A stretch of DNA of 64,000 nucleotides from HGM04593 sp045644465 (GTDB lineage: Bacteria; Bacteroidota; Bacteroidia; Bacteroidales; Bacteroidaceae): positions 7,132 through 71,131 of the forward strand of contig JAZRGV010000019.1 of assembly GCA_045644465.1 (NCBI GenBank), given 5' to 3'. This document shows positions 27,723-35,693 of this stretch, in pieces. A model generated the notes under the pieces. It was given only the letters and a program-made list of their open reading frames with translations, was not told the DNA's origin and did no database searches. The position numbers and the translations under genes are program-made. Position 1 is the first letter of the stretch, and every line of letters starts with the position of its first letter.

Positions 27723-28076
27723 ATGGAAGACAACAGAAAGAGCGAAAACGAGAAGGATATTGTTTTTTCTCAGGCAATAAAAGCAGGAAAAAGAATATAC
27801 TACATCGATGTAAAAAAGAACAGAAAAGATGAGATGTACCTTTCAATCACCGAAAGCAAGAAAAACATTTCAGGTGAGGGCGAAAATGCGACTGTAACAT
27901 TTGAGAAACACAAGATTTTCCTCTACCGCGAAGACTTCGCGAAGTTCGCAAACAGTCTCAACGAAGCCATCAACTATGTAGTCGCCGAGCAAGGAGAATA
28001 CAAACCCATGTACACCGAGCCTGCAGAAGCAACAAGCGACAACACCGACAAGTTGAACATCGACATAGATTTTTAA
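27723..28076 (+). CDS. PUR-family DNA/RNA-binding protein (DUF3276)
   Basis: This 117-residue protein has the PUR-like segments IVFSQAIKAGKRIYYIDV and LYREDFAKFANSLNEAINYV. The family includes Borrelia BpuR, which binds nucleic acid. It is common and short in Bacteroidota and is thought to be a nucleic-acid-binding regulator. The acidic C-terminal tail (EPAEATSDNTDKLNIDIDF) is variable. Monocistronic. Confidence 0.82.
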   Translation: MEDNRKSENEKDIVFSQAIKAGKRIYYIDVKKNRKDEMYLSITESKKNISGEGENATVTFEKHKIFLYREDFAKFANSLNEAINYVVAEQGEYKPMYTEPAEATSDNTDKLNIDIDF

Positions 28077-28114
28077 CAACAATACATTTTAATCCCGGGT
28101 AAAACCCGCAAACA

Positions 28115-28146
28115 TTTGCATATTACAAAAATAAAGCGTACCTTTG
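28115..28146 (+). promoter_or_regulatory. Promoter of rplY-pth operon
   Basis: TTTG (28115-28118), 20 nt, TACCTTTG (28139-28146): an exact match to the Bacteroidales -33/-7 consensus. The start codon of rplY is 79 nt downstream. Confidence 0.85.
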
Positions 28147-28224
28147 CACCCGCTTTTTAAGACATCGTGTGATGGCGAATTAAGCAAAATAACATTCTTA
28201 ATTTAGAGTAACACATTTTAAACA

Positions 28225-28803
28225 ATGAAAACAATCAGCATCAACGGTTCAGCTAGAACCGAAGTTGGTAAAAAAGCTACCAACGCACTTCGCAACTCAG
28301 GTCTCGTACCTTGCAACCTTTATGGTGTAGAGAAAGAAGCAAAAGCATTCTGTGTTCCTACAGACGGTCTTCGCAAGCTCATTTACACACCAGACATCCA
28401 CGTAGTTGACCTCACAATCGACGGTGTAACAGTTAAGGCAATCATGAAGGAGATTCAGTTCCACCCTGTAAAGGACACAATCCTTCACGTAGATTTCTAC
28501 CAGGTAACAGAAGAGAAGCCTATCGTTATGGCAGTTCCTGTTAAGCTCGAAGGTCTTGCAGAAGGTGTTCGCGCCGGTGGTAAGCTTGTTCAGGTACAGC
28601 GTTACCTCAAGGTTAAGGCACTTTATTCAGCTATCCCTGAGATTTTGACAGTTGACGTAACAGCACTCGGCCTTGGCAAGTCAATCAAGGTTGGTGAGCT
28701 TTCATACGAAGGTCTTGAGCTCGTATCAGCTAAAGAGTCACTCGTATGTTCAGTTAAGACTACTCGTGCATCTGCAGCAGCAGCGGCAGCGGCTAAGAAG
28801 TAA
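28225..28803 (+). CDS. rplY: Ribosomal protein L25 (Ctc type)
   Basis: This 192-residue protein has the 5S-rRNA-binding L25 domain (about 1-95, GKKATNALRNSGLVPCNLYG) and the TL5/Ctc C-terminal domain. The C-terminus is Ala/Lys rich (SAAAAAAAKK). It binds 5S rRNA in the 50S subunit. It is 11 bp upstream of pth. Codon use is that of highly expressed genes. Confidence 0.95.
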   Translation: MKTISINGSARTEVGKKATNALRNSGLVPCNLYGVEKEAKAFCVPTDGLRKLIYTPDIHVVDLTIDGVTVKAIMKEIQFHPVKDTILHVDFYQVTEEKPIVMAVPVKLEGLAEGVRAGGKLVQVQRYLKVKALYSAIPEILTVDVTALGLGKSIKVGELSYEGLELVSAKESLVCSVKTTRASAAAAAAAKK

Positions 28804-28814
28804 TTGGCCGAAGC

Positions 28815-29405
28815 ATGAAATATCTGATTGTCGGTTTGGGCAATATCGGACGCGAGTACGAAGGAACCCGCCACAACATTGGATTTACAGTATTGGACGC
28901 TTTTGCAAAAGCGTCCAATACTTCTTTTCAGGACAAGCGATACGGCTATGTAGCTGAAACATCGGTGCGCGGACGCAAGCTCATACTGCTGAAACCATCA
29001 ACCTATATGAATTTGAGCGGCAACGCCATCCGCTATTGGATGCAGCAGGAAAAGATACCCTTGGAGAACGTCCTGGTCATCGTTGACGACCTTGCCCTAC
29101 CCGTAGGCTCACTACGTCTCAAAGGCCAGGGAAGCGACGGCGGACACAATGGACTCAAACACATCGCAGCAACGCTCGGAACCACATCATACGCACGCCT
29201 TCGCTTTGGTATAGGCAGCGACTTCGGCAAAGGCCATCAGGTCGATTTCGTGCTTGGTGCATTCGACAGTGAAGAGCAGAAAACCATCGAAGAACAGTTG
29301 GAGACAACCAACGAAATAATCAAGAGTTTCTGCTTTGCAGGCCTTGCACGCACCATGAACCAATTCAACAAGAAAGGAAACGGCAAACAACCAAGCAATG
29401 AGTGA
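28815..29405 (+). CDS. pth: Peptidyl-tRNA hydrolase
   Basis: This 196-residue protein has LIVGLGNIGREYEGTRHNIGF with the catalytic His, LLKPSTYMNLSG, and GSDGGHNGLKHI. It frees tRNA from dropped-off peptidyl-tRNA. It follows rplY, a common pairing, and overlaps the next gene by 8 bases. Confidence 0.95.
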   Translation: MKYLIVGLGNIGREYEGTRHNIGFTVLDAFAKASNTSFQDKRYGYVAETSVRGRKLILLKPSTYMNLSGNAIRYWMQQEKIPLENVLVIVDDLALPVGSLRLKGQGSDGGHNGLKHIAATLGTTSYARLRFGIGSDFGKGHQVDFVLGAFDSEEQKTIEEQLETTNEIIKSFCFAGLARTMNQFNKKGNGKQPSNE

Positions 29406-29817
29406 CCAGGCACGTATAGACAAATGGCTTTGGGCGGTACGCATATACAAAACACGCAGCATCGCTGCCGAAGCCTGCAAAAAAGGCCATATAAGCATTG
29501 GCGACCGCACCGCCAAGCCCGCGCATAACATACGCGTTGGTGATATCGTCAATGTAAAGAAAGCACCCATCACCTACTCGTTCCGCGTACTCAAATGCGC
29601 CGAGAATCGTGTGGGAGCAAAGCTCGTGCCCGAACTGATGGAAAACATCACCTCGCAAGAGCAATACGAAATACTCGAGATGAGCAAGATAAGTGGCTTC
29701 ATCGACCGCCAACGCGGCACCGGCCGTCCCACCAAGAAAGAACGCCGTGACCTCGACATCTTCGTCGGAGAATCGTTCAACGACGAGTTCGAAGAGTTCG
29801 ATTTCGACGAGCTGTAA
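29398..29817 (+). CDS. S4-domain RNA-binding protein (Hsp15 family)
   Basis: This 139-residue protein has an S4 domain at the N-terminus (RIDKWLWAVRIYKTRSIAAEACKKG) and an acidic C-terminal tail. Hsp15 homologues bind stalled 50S subunits carrying peptidyl-tRNA, which fits its overlap with pth. Function is inferred from the family. Confidence 0.87.
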   Translation: MSDQARIDKWLWAVRIYKTRSIAAEACKKGHISIGDRTAKPAHNIRVGDIVNVKKAPITYSFRVLKCAENRVGAKLVPELMENITSQEQYEILEMSKISGFIDRQRGTGRPTKKERRDLDIFVGESFNDEFEEFDFDEL

Positions 29818-29844
29818 CAAACGAACATACAAACAACATTACAC

Positions 29845-29881
29845 AAACAGACATCTTCGCCAACGAAAATGTCTGTTTTTT
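29845..29881 (+). terminator. Terminator after the rplY-pth-S4 operon
   Basis: A 10-bp outer stem (29845-29854 with 29869-29878) and a 4-bp inner stem (29856-29859 with 29864-29867) are followed by a run of T. Confidence 0.85.
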
Positions 29882-29919
29882 ATTCCATTTCCAACAGAGC
29901 GAAAACATTTTCGGGCAAA

Positions 29920-29952
29920 TTTGTTTTATTAATCATATAAATATTAAATTTG
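29920..29952 (+). promoter_or_regulatory. Promoter of the WecG/TagA-type gene
   Basis: TTTG (29920-29923), 21 nt, TAAATTTG (29945-29952) match the consensus. The start codon is 33 nt downstream. Confidence 0.75.
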
Positions 29953-29984
29953 CATAAATTAAGAAAAAACGAATAACCGCAACA

Positions 29985-30740
29985 ATGGAAAAATACTTCG
30001 ACATACGATACAAGTTCGATGTACCCGCTGTACACCAAACCATTGACGAGCACATAACCAACGGCAAGACAGGATACATTTGCGTAGCCGACGGCAATAT
30101 CCTCACAATGGTGCACAACAACGAAGAGTACCGCTCCGTCATCGACGAAAGCATTTTTTCAATCTGCGACAGCAGTTGGGTGCCCAAATTCGTAAAATGG
30201 ATATACGGTCACAACCGCAGCCACTATTGCGGAAGCGACATATTTATCGACATCGTACGTTCCCGTAAGTACAGAATGATATTTCTGGGAACAAAGCAAA
30301 ACATCCTCGACGCATTGCAGCAGAACCTCACAAAGGAAAACCCCGACGTTGCAGGCATGACATTCAAGGAACTACCATTCTGCAGCGTCGATGAGTTCGA
30401 CTACGCAGGCATAGCCAAGGAGATAGAGCGCGACGGCGCCGACATAGTGTGGGTAGCCCTTGGCGCGCCCAAGCAAGAGATATTCATGAACCGCCTGAAA
30501 CCACACCTGAAGCAAGGAGTGATGATAGCCATTGGCGCAGCCTTCAATTTTTACAGTGGCCTCAGCGACGCTCCACAGCGATGCCCCGCCTGGATGCGCA
30601 AGATGCATCTCGAATTCGTACATCGCATATTCAAAGAGCCCAAGAAACAGATAAAACGCTGTTGGCACATTGTAACCACCCTGCCCGCCATACTCAGCAA
30701 AGAGGCAAGAATAAAGAGACAGAGAACAGGAAATAACTAA
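29985..30740 (+). CDS. WecG/TagA/CpsF-family glycosyltransferase
   Basis: This 251-residue protein has the family pattern: ADGNILTMVHNN near the N-terminus, FLGTKQNILDALQQNL, and DIVWVALGAPKQEIFMNR, then GAAFNFYSG. Relatives transfer ManNAc or ManNAcA to a lipid-linked sugar on the inner face of the membrane (GT26). It is the first gene of the polysaccharide locus but has its own promoter and a 538-bp gap before ugd, so it may be a separate unit. Confidence 0.88.
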   Translation: MEKYFDIRYKFDVPAVHQTIDEHITNGKTGYICVADGNILTMVHNNEEYRSVIDESIFSICDSSWVPKFVKWIYGHNRSHYCGSDIFIDIVRSRKYRMIFLGTKQNILDALQQNLTKENPDVAGMTFKELPFCSVDEFDYAGIAKEIERDGADIVWVALGAPKQEIFMNRLKPHLKQGVMIAIGAAFNFYSGLSDAPQRCPAWMRKMHLEFVHRIFKEPKKQIKRCWHIVTTLPAILSKEARIKRQRTGNN

Positions 30741-30750
30741 GAGATTATAT

Positions 30751-30850
30751 AAAAAGAGCTGTTTAAGGCTTGCAAAGCCCGAAAAGGCGTAGTTTATTAA
30801 ACGTAAATGAGCATTTAAAGGCGAGCGTAACGACAAAAGAGCCTTTTAAG
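30751..30850 (+). repeat. Dispersed intergenic repeat, copy 2
   Basis: It aligns with 13046-13150 and shares AAGGCT, ACGTAAATGA, TAACG and GCCTTTT in the same order and spacing. It lies 10 bp after the WecG/TagA-type gene. Its outer parts (TTTAAGGCTT and GCCTTTTAAG) are imperfectly complementary. Confidence 0.5.
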
Positions 30851-30913
30851 TCAGCCTTTTAAGCAAATTTCATTCCCAAAACTTTAAGTATTAATACAGC
30901 AGTTCACCCAAAT

Positions 30914-30939
30914 ATTGTTTGTCATACTGAGCATAGCGA
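30914..30939. repeat. Short GTCAT/CTGAGC palindromic element
   Basis: TGTCATACTGAGCATAGCG continues to AAGTATCT, with ATACT and AGTAT as the arms. It matches the REP-like sequences found across many bacterial genomes. A fuller copy lies at 56453. Confidence 0.5.
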
Positions 30940-31173
30940 AGTATCTATTCACTGCGCTGTTATAAGCTCCTACGCCTTCAGCGATGTTACTAATGCTCAT
31001 TGTGAAATTAAAACAAGTTTTATTCCACTCGTTCAATCGCAACATTCACAGCCTTAACATTGACTTTAGCCCCTTCGGGCGCCGACCGTTGGCTCGTTCT
31101 AGATGAACAAGTTCTCGAAGAAAATGAGTTGCGTATCAACTGCTATATTGTTACTAAACTTTATTTAAATAAA

Positions 31174-31205
31174 TTTGTTTATAAATATTATAAATTATAA
31201 ATTTG
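31174..31205 (+). promoter_or_regulatory. Promoter of ugd
   Basis: TTTG (31174-31177), 20 nt, TAAATTTG (31198-31205) is an exact match. It ends 73 nt before the ugd start and probably drives the first part of the polysaccharide operon. Confidence 0.8.
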
Positions 31206-31278
31206 TAAGGTTGTAAATAGGCGAAAGCATCCCTATCAGAACATTTTGCCATACAGCAACAAATTAAAGCAAAAAACA

Positions 31279-32616
31279 ATGAAAATAGCAGTTGCAGGAA
31301 CAGGATATGTAGGCTTGAGCATAGCCACATTGTTGGCGCAGCACAACGAAGTTGTAGCCGTTGACGTAATCCCCGAAAAGGTAGAGAAAATCAACAACCG
31401 CATATCGCCAATCCAGGACGAATACATCGAGAAATACCTGGCCGAGAAAGAGTTGAACCTGCGCGCAACCCTCGACGGCAGAGAGGCATACCGCGATGCC
31501 GACTTCATTGTCATTGCAGCCCCCACCAACTACGACCCACAGAAAAACTTCTTCGACACACATCACATCGAAGATGTCATAGACCTGATTCTTGAAGTAA
31601 ACCCACAGGCAACAATGGTCATCAAGAGCACCATCCCTGTTGGTTACTGTCGCAGCCTTTATGTGAAATACGCAAAGAAGTTCAAAGAGAACGGATGGGA
31701 CACCACCCACAAACTGCGTTTGCTGTTCTCGCCCGAGTTCCTGCGCGAGAGCAAAGCGCTCTACGACAACCTCTACCCCAGCCGCATCATTGTGGGCTAC
31801 CCAAAGATGATTGACAACTACGAAGAGGAAAACAACGCCATCAAAGCCATTGCCGGCAACCATTTGGAAGAGGCGGCACACACCTTCGCCCACCTGTTGC
31901 AGCAAGGAGCAATAAAAGAGAATATCCCCACCCTGTTTATGGGCTTAAAAGAGGCCGAAGCCGTAAAACTCTTTGCCAACACCTACCTTGCACTGCGAGT
32001 AAGCTACTTCAACGAGCTCGATACATATGCCGAGATTAAAGGACTCGACTCCGCAGCCATCATTCAGGGCGTAGGACTCGACCCACGCATCGGCGACCAC
32101 TATAACAACCCGTCTTTCGGTTACGGAGGCTACTGCCTTCCAAAGGACACCAAGCAGCTGCTTGCCAACTACCAGGAAGTGCCACAGAACATGATGAGCG
32201 CCATAGTAGAGAGCAACCGCACCCGCAAGGACTTCATTGCCGACCAGGTACTCCGCATGGCAGGCTGGTACAGCTACAGCGAGAACAACCAATACGATTC
32301 ATCGTTCAACGTTCATCGTTCATCGTTCACCGCCCCCGTCATCGGCGTTTACCGCCTAACCATGAAGGCCGGCAGCGACAACTTCCGCCAGTCATCAATC
32401 CAGGGAGTAATGAAACGCATCAAAGCCAAAGGCGCTGAAGTCATCATCTACGAGCCAACACTCGAAGACGGCAGCACCTTCTTCGGCAGCCGCGTGGTGA
32501 ACAACCTTGATGAGTTCAAGGCGCAGTCGCAAGCCATCATCGCCAACCGCTACGACAAAGCCCTCGACGATGTAAAGAAGAAAGTATATACACGCGATAT
32601 ATTTCAAAGGGATTGA
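31279..32616 (+). CDS. ugd: UDP-glucose 6-dehydrogenase-type enzyme
   Basis: This 445-residue nucleotide-sugar dehydrogenase has the NAD loop VAGTGYVGLS at the N-terminus, SPEFLRESKALYDN and the catalytic Cys in FGYGGYCLPKDT. It probably oxidises UDP-glucose to UDP-glucuronate for polysaccharide synthesis; other UDP- or GDP-sugars are possible. I start at 31279 because MKIAVAGTG is the family start. Residues 340-352 are encoded by five tandem 7-bp units related to TTCATCG, between two conserved blocks. The last 24 codons are duplicated after the next gene. Confidence 0.9.
   Translation: MKIAVAGTGYVGLSIATLLAQHNEVVAVDVIPEKVEKINNRISPIQDEYIEKYLAEKELNLRATLDGREAYRDADFIVIAAPTNYDPQKNFFDTHHIEDVIDLILEVNPQATMVIKSTIPVGYCRSLYVKYAKKFKENGWDTTHKLRLLFSPEFLRESKALYDNLYPSRIIVGYPKMIDNYEEENNAIKAIAGNHLEEAAHTFAHLLQQGAIKENIPTLFMGLKEAEAVKLFANTYLALRVSYFNELDTYAEIKGLDSAAIIQGVGLDPRIGDHYNNPSFGYGGYCLPKDTKQLLANYQEVPQNMMSAIVESNRTRKDFIADQVLRMAGWYSYSENNQYDSSFNVHRSSFTAPVIGVYRLTMKAGSDNFRQSSIQGVMKRIKAKGAEVIIYEPTLEDGSTFFGSRVVNNLDEFKAQSQAIIANRYDKALDDVKKKVYTRDIFQRD
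32298..32332 (+). repeat. Five heptamers inside ugd
   Basis: Five back-to-back 7-bp units lie here: TTCATCG three times, TTCAACG once and TTCACCG once. The unit is not a multiple of three, so gain or loss of one copy would shift the ugd frame. The same 7-bp period appears at intergenic sites elsewhere in the locus. Confidence 0.8.
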
Positions 32617-32713
32617 TTTGGTTTAGAGTTTAACTTCGTTGAATATCAGCATTGCTCGTTGTAAAACATTAAAGCAAACTTTATATTTCACTCGCTTGCA
32701 CGATATTTAGAGT
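32542..32713 (+). repeat. 172-bp direct repeat, copy 1 (ugd 3' end plus spacer)
   Basis: It aligns without gaps to 33824-33995, with about 13 differences. The first 75 bp are the last codons of ugd, where most differences fall. The remainder is a non-coding spacer that is nearly identical. Together the two copies flank the acyltransferase at 32754. Confidence 0.9.
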
Positions 32714-32716
32714 TTA
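32621..32716 (+). repeat. TTTAGAGTTT-ended dispersed element, copy 1
   Basis: This non-coding segment of about 95 bp has TTTAGAG at both ends and a core with CTTCGTTGAATATC, TGCTCGTTG and CGCTTGCACGATATT. Other copies: 33903-33995 (same strand) and 48632-48730 (opposite strand). Confidence 0.8.
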
Positions 32717-32753
32717 GAGAGATTGATGAGAAACGATTAACTACATAGACTAT

Positions 32754-33824
32754 ATGAAAAACTCAAACTATGTAATAAGAGAGTCAAACTTTGAACTATT
32801 GCGAATTGTTGCAATGTTTCTTGTTTTGGTTGTTCATGCCGACTATTTAAGTTTGGGAAGACCAACTCAAATAGAAATAATGCAAGAACCAATAAGTTCT
32901 ATTGGCAGAATATTTTTCCAAGCAATGAGTATTGCTTGTGTTAATATATTTATTCTTATTTCAGGATGGTTTGGAATTAAGCCAAGTATAAAAAGTTTTT
33001 CAAATTTTATATTTCAATGCCTCTTTTTTTACATTGGCATTTATTTCGTTGGTATTGCTTCTGGATTTGCAACATTTAGCATCAAAGGACTTGTAAGATC
33101 ATTTGCTTTGATTAAATGGAATTGGTTTATATACTCATACATTCTGCTTTACATTTTAGTACCAGTATTGAATTCATACATCAACAACACCCCCAAAAAG
33201 CAAATACGAAACACAATAATTTGTTTTTACATATTCCAAACTATTTTTGCTTTTTTATTTAGAACTGTATCTTTTTTCAAAAATGGGTATTCAACCATAT
33301 CATTTATAGGCTTATACATGTTGGCAAGATATATAAAATTATTCCCCAATAAATACACAACATTAAGCATTAAAAACGATTTTTTGATTATATCATTTTT
33401 CATCACACTTATTGCCACAATTGAGTTCATATTGATTTCTTATAATGCACCAGAACATTACAAGTATAACAATTACATAAACCCTTTTGTAATTTTAGTA
33501 GCACTATACACTTTGTTACTATTCTCAAAGCTTAAATTTCATAGTAAATTTATAAATTGGATAGCATCCTCCTGTTTTGCCGTGTATCTTATTCATATAA
33601 ACCCATTGATATTAGACAAATATCTTCACGGAGCGAAGTTTATTTATAACAACACAAACGGGTTTACTTATTTACTTACTATCAGCCTCGCACTAATCAT
33701 TATTTTTATATTTGCCATCTTTTTAGACAAAATTAGGATTCTTGTTTGGAATTTATTTTGGAAAAACATTGAAAGAACCAATATTTATCAAATGAACTTT
33801 AACAAAAATTACAAGGATTTATAG
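32754..33824 (+). CDS. Acyltransferase-3 family membrane protein (AT1)
   Basis: This 356-residue protein has about ten hydrophobic helices and the acyltransferase-3 start ESNFELLRIVAMFLVLVVHADY, with the conserved R and H. Relatives such as OafA or WecH O-acetylate sugars in surface polysaccharides. The gene is AT-richer than ugd and is flanked by 172-bp direct repeats, so it looks like an inserted cassette. The sugar modified is unknown. Confidence 0.85.
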   Translation: MKNSNYVIRESNFELLRIVAMFLVLVVHADYLSLGRPTQIEIMQEPISSIGRIFFQAMSIACVNIFILISGWFGIKPSIKSFSNFIFQCLFFYIGIYFVGIASGFATFSIKGLVRSFALIKWNWFIYSYILLYILVPVLNSYINNTPKKQIRNTIICFYIFQTIFAFLFRTVSFFKNGYSTISFIGLYMLARYIKLFPNKYTTLSIKNDFLIISFFITLIATIEFILISYNAPEHYKYNNYINPFVILVALYTLLLFSKLKFHSKFINWIASSCFAVYLIHINPLILDKYLHGAKFIYNNTNGFTYLLTISLALIIIFIFAIFLDKIRILVWNLFWKNIERTNIYQMNFNKNYKDL

Positions 33825-33898
33825 TCAATCGATACGACACTATCCTCAACGATGTAAAGAAAAAAGTATATACACGCGATATATTTCAAAGAGATTGA
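33824..33898 (+). pseudogene. Remnant of the ugd C-terminus
   Basis: Frame-matched translation gives 24 residues, VNRYDTILNDVKKKVYTRDI then FQRD and a stop. The true ugd end reads ANRYDKALDDVKKKVYTRDI then FQRD. It has no start codon, sits just after the acyltransferase stop and differs by several substitutions, so it is a leftover from another ugd allele rather than a fresh copy. Confidence 0.85.
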
Positions 33899-33995
33899 TT
33901 TAGTTTAGAGTTTAACTTCGTTGAATATCTGCATTGCTCGTTGTAAAACATTAAAGCAAACTTTATGTTTCACTCGCTTGCACGATATTTAGAGT
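33824..33995 (+). repeat. 172-bp direct repeat, copy 2
   Basis: This is the partner of 32542-32713, ungapped. Its last 93 bp are copy 2 of the TTTAGAGTTT element (33903-33995). Confidence 0.9.
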
Positions 33996-33998
33996 GAG

Positions 33999-34033
33999 AG
34001 TAACGAGCAACGATTAACGAATAACAAATACGA
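33999..34033 (+). repeat. Heptamer-periodic spacer before wzx
   Basis: Five 7-bp units of the form NNNAACG and variants (AGTAACG, AGCAACG, ATTAACG, then two diverged) end 6 bp before the Wzx start codon. Confidence 0.55.
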
Positions 34034-34039
34034 ACACAA

Positions 34040-35575
34040 ATGAGCGACAACGCATCAAACAACAAGCGTATAGCAAAGAACACTGCTGTATTATACATCA
34101 GAATGATTGTGATGATGATAATCAGTTTCTACACTTCGCGTGTAATGCTCAATGCGCTTGGTGTTGAAGATTATGGTATCAACAACGTAGTTGGTGGTCT
34201 TGTCGCAATGTTCTCATTAATTTCCGGTTCATTATCAAACAGCGTCAGCCGTTTTATAACATTCGGATTAGGAAAAGGGGATATAGAACAATTAAAAAGA
34301 ACATTCTCTACAGCAATAAATATACACATAATCTTAGCGATTATTGTTGTTATTGCGATAGAAACAGTCGGAGTTTGGTTTCTCAACAACAAAATGAACA
34401 TTGAGAGCAACAGATTGGAAGCAGCCAACTGGATACTACACTGTTCCACAATAACATTTGCTATTGGACTTTTGTCTGTGCCATACAATGCAGCAATAAT
34501 AGCTCATGAGAAAATGTCAGCATTTGCTTATATGACAATATTTGACGCTGTAGCCAAATTAGCGATTGTTTTTGGCATTAAATATTACGGTGGTGATAAA
34601 CTGATTCTTTTTGCCATACTAAATATAATACCTATAGTCGTTTCACAAATCATATACTGGCAATACAGCAAACACAAATTCGAAGAATGTACATACGAAT
34701 TAAGCTGGGATAAAAAAACGACTAATGAAATTGGAGGATTCGCGATATGGGGTTTCATTGGTAGCACAGCAGGTTTAATGAAAGACCAAGGAGTTAACAT
34801 CGTTATTAATATATTCGCAGGAGCGACCGTGAATGCAGCCCGTGGCATTGCGATGCAAGTAAATAGTATAATTTCAAGATTTATAGGAAATTTCACTATA
34901 GCATTAAACCCACAAATAATAAAAGACTACGCAACCGGAAACCTTGAACGAATGCATAAACTAATTTTCACCGGAACCCGTTTTTCATACTTTCTGTTCA
35001 TGTTTCTTGCCATTCCAATCTTCTTTGAAGTAGAAAATATACTATACATCTGGTTGGGACAAGTTCCGGCACATACAGTATTATTCACTAGATTAGTACT
35101 GATACTTACACTTTGTGAAATCTTTTCAAATTCACTAATTACAGCACAAGCAGCAACAGGTAAGATTCGTAATTATCAAATAGTTGTTGGAGGAATATAT
35201 CTTCTAAATCTACCAATATCATATTTGCTTTTACGTTTAGGTTTTCCTCCAGAAAGTACACTTATTGTAGCTATTGTAGTTTCACAAATATGCCTGATCG
35301 CTAGACTTTGTTTTTTAAAAAACTCCATACAACTGTCTGTTAACAAATTCATAAAGGAAGTATACTTTAAAGCTATTTCAACAACAGTCATATCAGCCAT
35401 TCTGCCATTTCTCTGCTATTGGCATATCCAGCCAACATATCAACGTTTATTTATTATTTGTAGTATATCATTTACAACTTCTTTATTTTGCATATTCTAT
35501 ATTGGCTGTAACATCAAAGAACGTAAAACAATCATAAAAAAATTACTTAAAATCAAGAAAAAACTAAATAGTTGA
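34040..35575 (+). CDS. Wzx-type polysaccharide flippase
   Basis: This 511-residue protein has 12-14 predicted membrane helices and the polysaccharide-transporter start KNTAVLYIRMIVMMIISFYT followed by SRVMLNALGVEDYGINNVVGG. It moves lipid-linked oligosaccharide repeat units across the inner membrane. Together with a Wzy-type gene at 46309 it indicates a Wzx/Wzy-dependent pathway. Confidence 0.9.
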   Translation: MSDNASNNKRIAKNTAVLYIRMIVMMIISFYTSRVMLNALGVEDYGINNVVGGLVAMFSLISGSLSNSVSRFITFGLGKGDIEQLKRTFSTAINIHIILAIIVVIAIETVGVWFLNNKMNIESNRLEAANWILHCSTITFAIGLLSVPYNAAIIAHEKMSAFAYMTIFDAVAKLAIVFGIKYYGGDKLILFAILNIIPIVVSQIIYWQYSKHKFEECTYELSWDKKTTNEIGGFAIWGFIGSTAGLMKDQGVNIVINIFAGATVNAARGIAMQVNSIISRFIGNFTIALNPQIIKDYATGNLERMHKLIFTGTRFSYFLFMFLAIPIFFEVENILYIWLGQVPAHTVLFTRLVLILTLCEIFSNSLITAQAATGKIRNYQIVVGGIYLLNLPISYLLLRLGFPPESTLIVAIVVSQICLIARLCFLKNSIQLSVNKFIKEVYFKAISTTVISAILPFLCYWHIQPTYQRLFIICSISFTTSLFCIFYIGCNIKERKTIIKKLLKIKKKLNS

Positions 35576-35644
35576 AACAATTATATAAACGATATCAATT
35601 CCGATTATAAAGATACCCACAATTATGTTAATAAAACAGTAATT

Positions 35645-35652
35645 TAAATTTG
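35645..35652 (+). promoter_or_regulatory. Candidate -7 box before the pyruvyl transferase
   Basis: TAAATTTG lies in the 118-bp gap after wzx, 41 nt before the next ATG. No TTTG is seen at the -33 spacing. Confidence 0.3.
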
Positions 35653-35693
35653 TATTTATAGCAATAAGATTTACATAAAATTTGCATTTATAT

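Larger units (their letters stand above)
30741..31278. other. Repeat-rich intergenic region before ugd
   Basis: These 538 bp hold no gene I can support. Present are copy 2 of a dispersed repeat (30751-30850), a second short arm of the GTCAT/CTGAGC palindromic family (30914-30939), a small CCCC-TTC-GGGC hairpin near 31070, and the ugd promoter (31174-31205). Confidence 0.6.

Noticed and set aside
28094..28110. CGGGT-AAA-ACCCG hairpin before rplY as a terminator
   Set aside because: The stem is only 5 bp and no T-tract follows.
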